A stretch of 5,034 nucleotides of DNA. Origin: Bacteroidales bacterium. Lineage in GTDB: Bacteria > Bacteroidota > Bacteroidia > Bacteroidales > DYOH01. The translations under genes and the position numbers were made by a program. Positions 4,407-5,034 of the stretch are shown here, piece by piece. The stretch covers positions 1-5,034 of the forward strand of contig DAOVUO010000252.1 of NCBI GenBank assembly GCA_030632545.1, given 5' to 3'. Position 1 is the first letter of the stretch. Each line of letters starts with the position of its first letter. The notes below the pieces were generated by a model. That model saw only the letters and a list, made by a program, of their open reading frames with translations. It ran no database searches and was not told where the DNA came from.

Positions 4407-5034
4407 TTACTTATTGGCCATTTTTTTTGCCAAAGCTTTTGCGCGCACTCTTGCATCCACAACCCTAACACACTCTCTAGTTGCTACAATCACCGAAATA
4501 CCATCATAATCTACTTCTTCCTGAAGCATTTCTACAAAATCATCATGGTTTTTAGGTAATGGTTTAATAGAGCGAACATGATCTGGTTGTACGCCCAAAC
4601 CAATACAAATTCTCTTCAATGATTGATGTTCCGCAGGTGAATATTGCGCTCCAGTCATTGCGGCAGTACTATTATCTGAAATAATTAGCACCATTTTGGT
4701 GTTTTCTGTAATGGCATCCATCAAACCAGTCATACCAGAATGAATAAAAGTAGAGTCGCCAATAATAGAAATAGCAGGGTGAATACCTGCATCGGCAGCA
4801 CCTTTAGCCATGGTAATTGAAGCTCCCATGTCGATACATGTTTCAATTGCATTAAATGGCTCGTAAGCTCCTAAAGTATAGCAGCCTATGTCCGCAAAAC
4901 TACGAATGTCACCGTATCTTTTAGTTACCACATTTATAGCTCTAAAAACATCCATGTGTCCACAACCTGGGCACATTGAGGGTGGTCTGCCTGATAAACT
5001 TGCAGGAATTTCACGTCCTTCAATATTTTCCAAA
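4407..5034 (-). CDS. iorA: Indolepyruvate ferredoxin oxidoreductase, alpha subunit, C-terminal part (cut by window edge)
   Basis: The frame is open at the window edge and ends with TAA at 4407, giving the last 208 residues. The first in-window codon is an internal TTG, not a start. This is the thiamine-diphosphate domain of IorA: PPSMCPGCGH at 17-26 (CPGC motif), ADIGCYTLG at 47-55, the cofactor and Mg-binding GDSTFIHSG at 92-100 with DNSTAAMTG at 120-128, and YSPAEHQSL at 131-139. With IorB it oxidises aryl-pyruvates to aryl-acetyl-CoA and reduces ferredoxin, a route for fermenting aromatic amino acids in anaerobes. The protein ends soon after VIVATRECV (181-189) with a basic tail (RVRAKALAKKMANK). 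The C-terminal ferredoxin-like domain with two [4Fe-4S] clusters, known from archaeal IorA, is not present. The N-terminal two-thirds lies outside the window. Confidence 0.94.
   Translation of the reverse strand, partial: LENIEGREIPASLSGRPPSMCPGCGHMDVFRAINVVTKRYGDIRSFADIGCYTLGAYEPFNAIETCIDMGASITMAKGAADAGIHPAISIIGDSTFIHSGMTGLMDAITENTKMVLIISDNSTAAMTGAQYSPAEHQSLKRICIGLGVQPDHVRSIKPLPKNHDDFVEMLQEEVDYDGISVIVATRECVRVVDARVRAKALAKKMANK

Noticed and set aside
5031..5033. Start codon for iorA at the window edge
   Set aside because: The codon is an internal TTG. IorA normally has several hundred residues before the CPGC motif, so the frame simply continues outside the window.

Overview
The window is AT-rich and every recognisable gene lies on the minus strand, so transcription runs from high to low coordinates. 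It looks like an anaerobic member of the Bacteroidota. The reasons are the codon and base composition, a Bacteroidota-style signal peptide ending in KA|Q, weak or absent Shine-Dalgarno sequences, TAnnTTTG-like promoter boxes, and genes for an oxygen-sensitive 2-oxoacid:ferredoxin oxidoreductase. No mobile-element gene, RNA gene or CRISPR array was found. The organism cannot be named from this alone.

Layout from high to low coordinates. (1) 4407-5034 is the C-terminal part of iorA, the thiamine-diphosphate subunit of indolepyruvate ferredoxin oxidoreductase; it is cut by the window edge. (2) 4056-4406 is a long non-coding spacer built from two successive inverted-repeat units with matched base changes and a hairpin between them. 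(3) 3480-4055 is iorB, the partner subunit. (4) 3161-3479 is a non-coding spacer with short tandem and inverted repeats. (5) 2654-3160 encodes a small two-helix membrane protein of unknown function. (6) 2433-2653 is a spacer holding a second, inverted copy of a repeat also present in the iorA-iorB gap, apparently interrupted by a 62-base hairpin segment. (7) 558-2432 is a secreted purple-acid-phosphatase-like metallophosphoesterase split by one in-frame TGA. (8) 1-548 is the N-terminal part of a family 2 glycosyltransferase, starting 9 bases after the phosphatase stop and cut by the window edge.

Two functional groups are visible. IorA and IorB together oxidise aryl-pyruvates (transamination products of Trp, Phe and Tyr) to aryl-acetyl-CoA with reduction of ferredoxin. 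The phosphatase and glycosyltransferase probably share a transcript; their job together cannot be assigned from this window. The most notable observations are the clean in-frame TGA in the phosphatase and the structured, repeated non-coding DNA in the spacers. Nothing in the protein-coding content points to a wholly new system.
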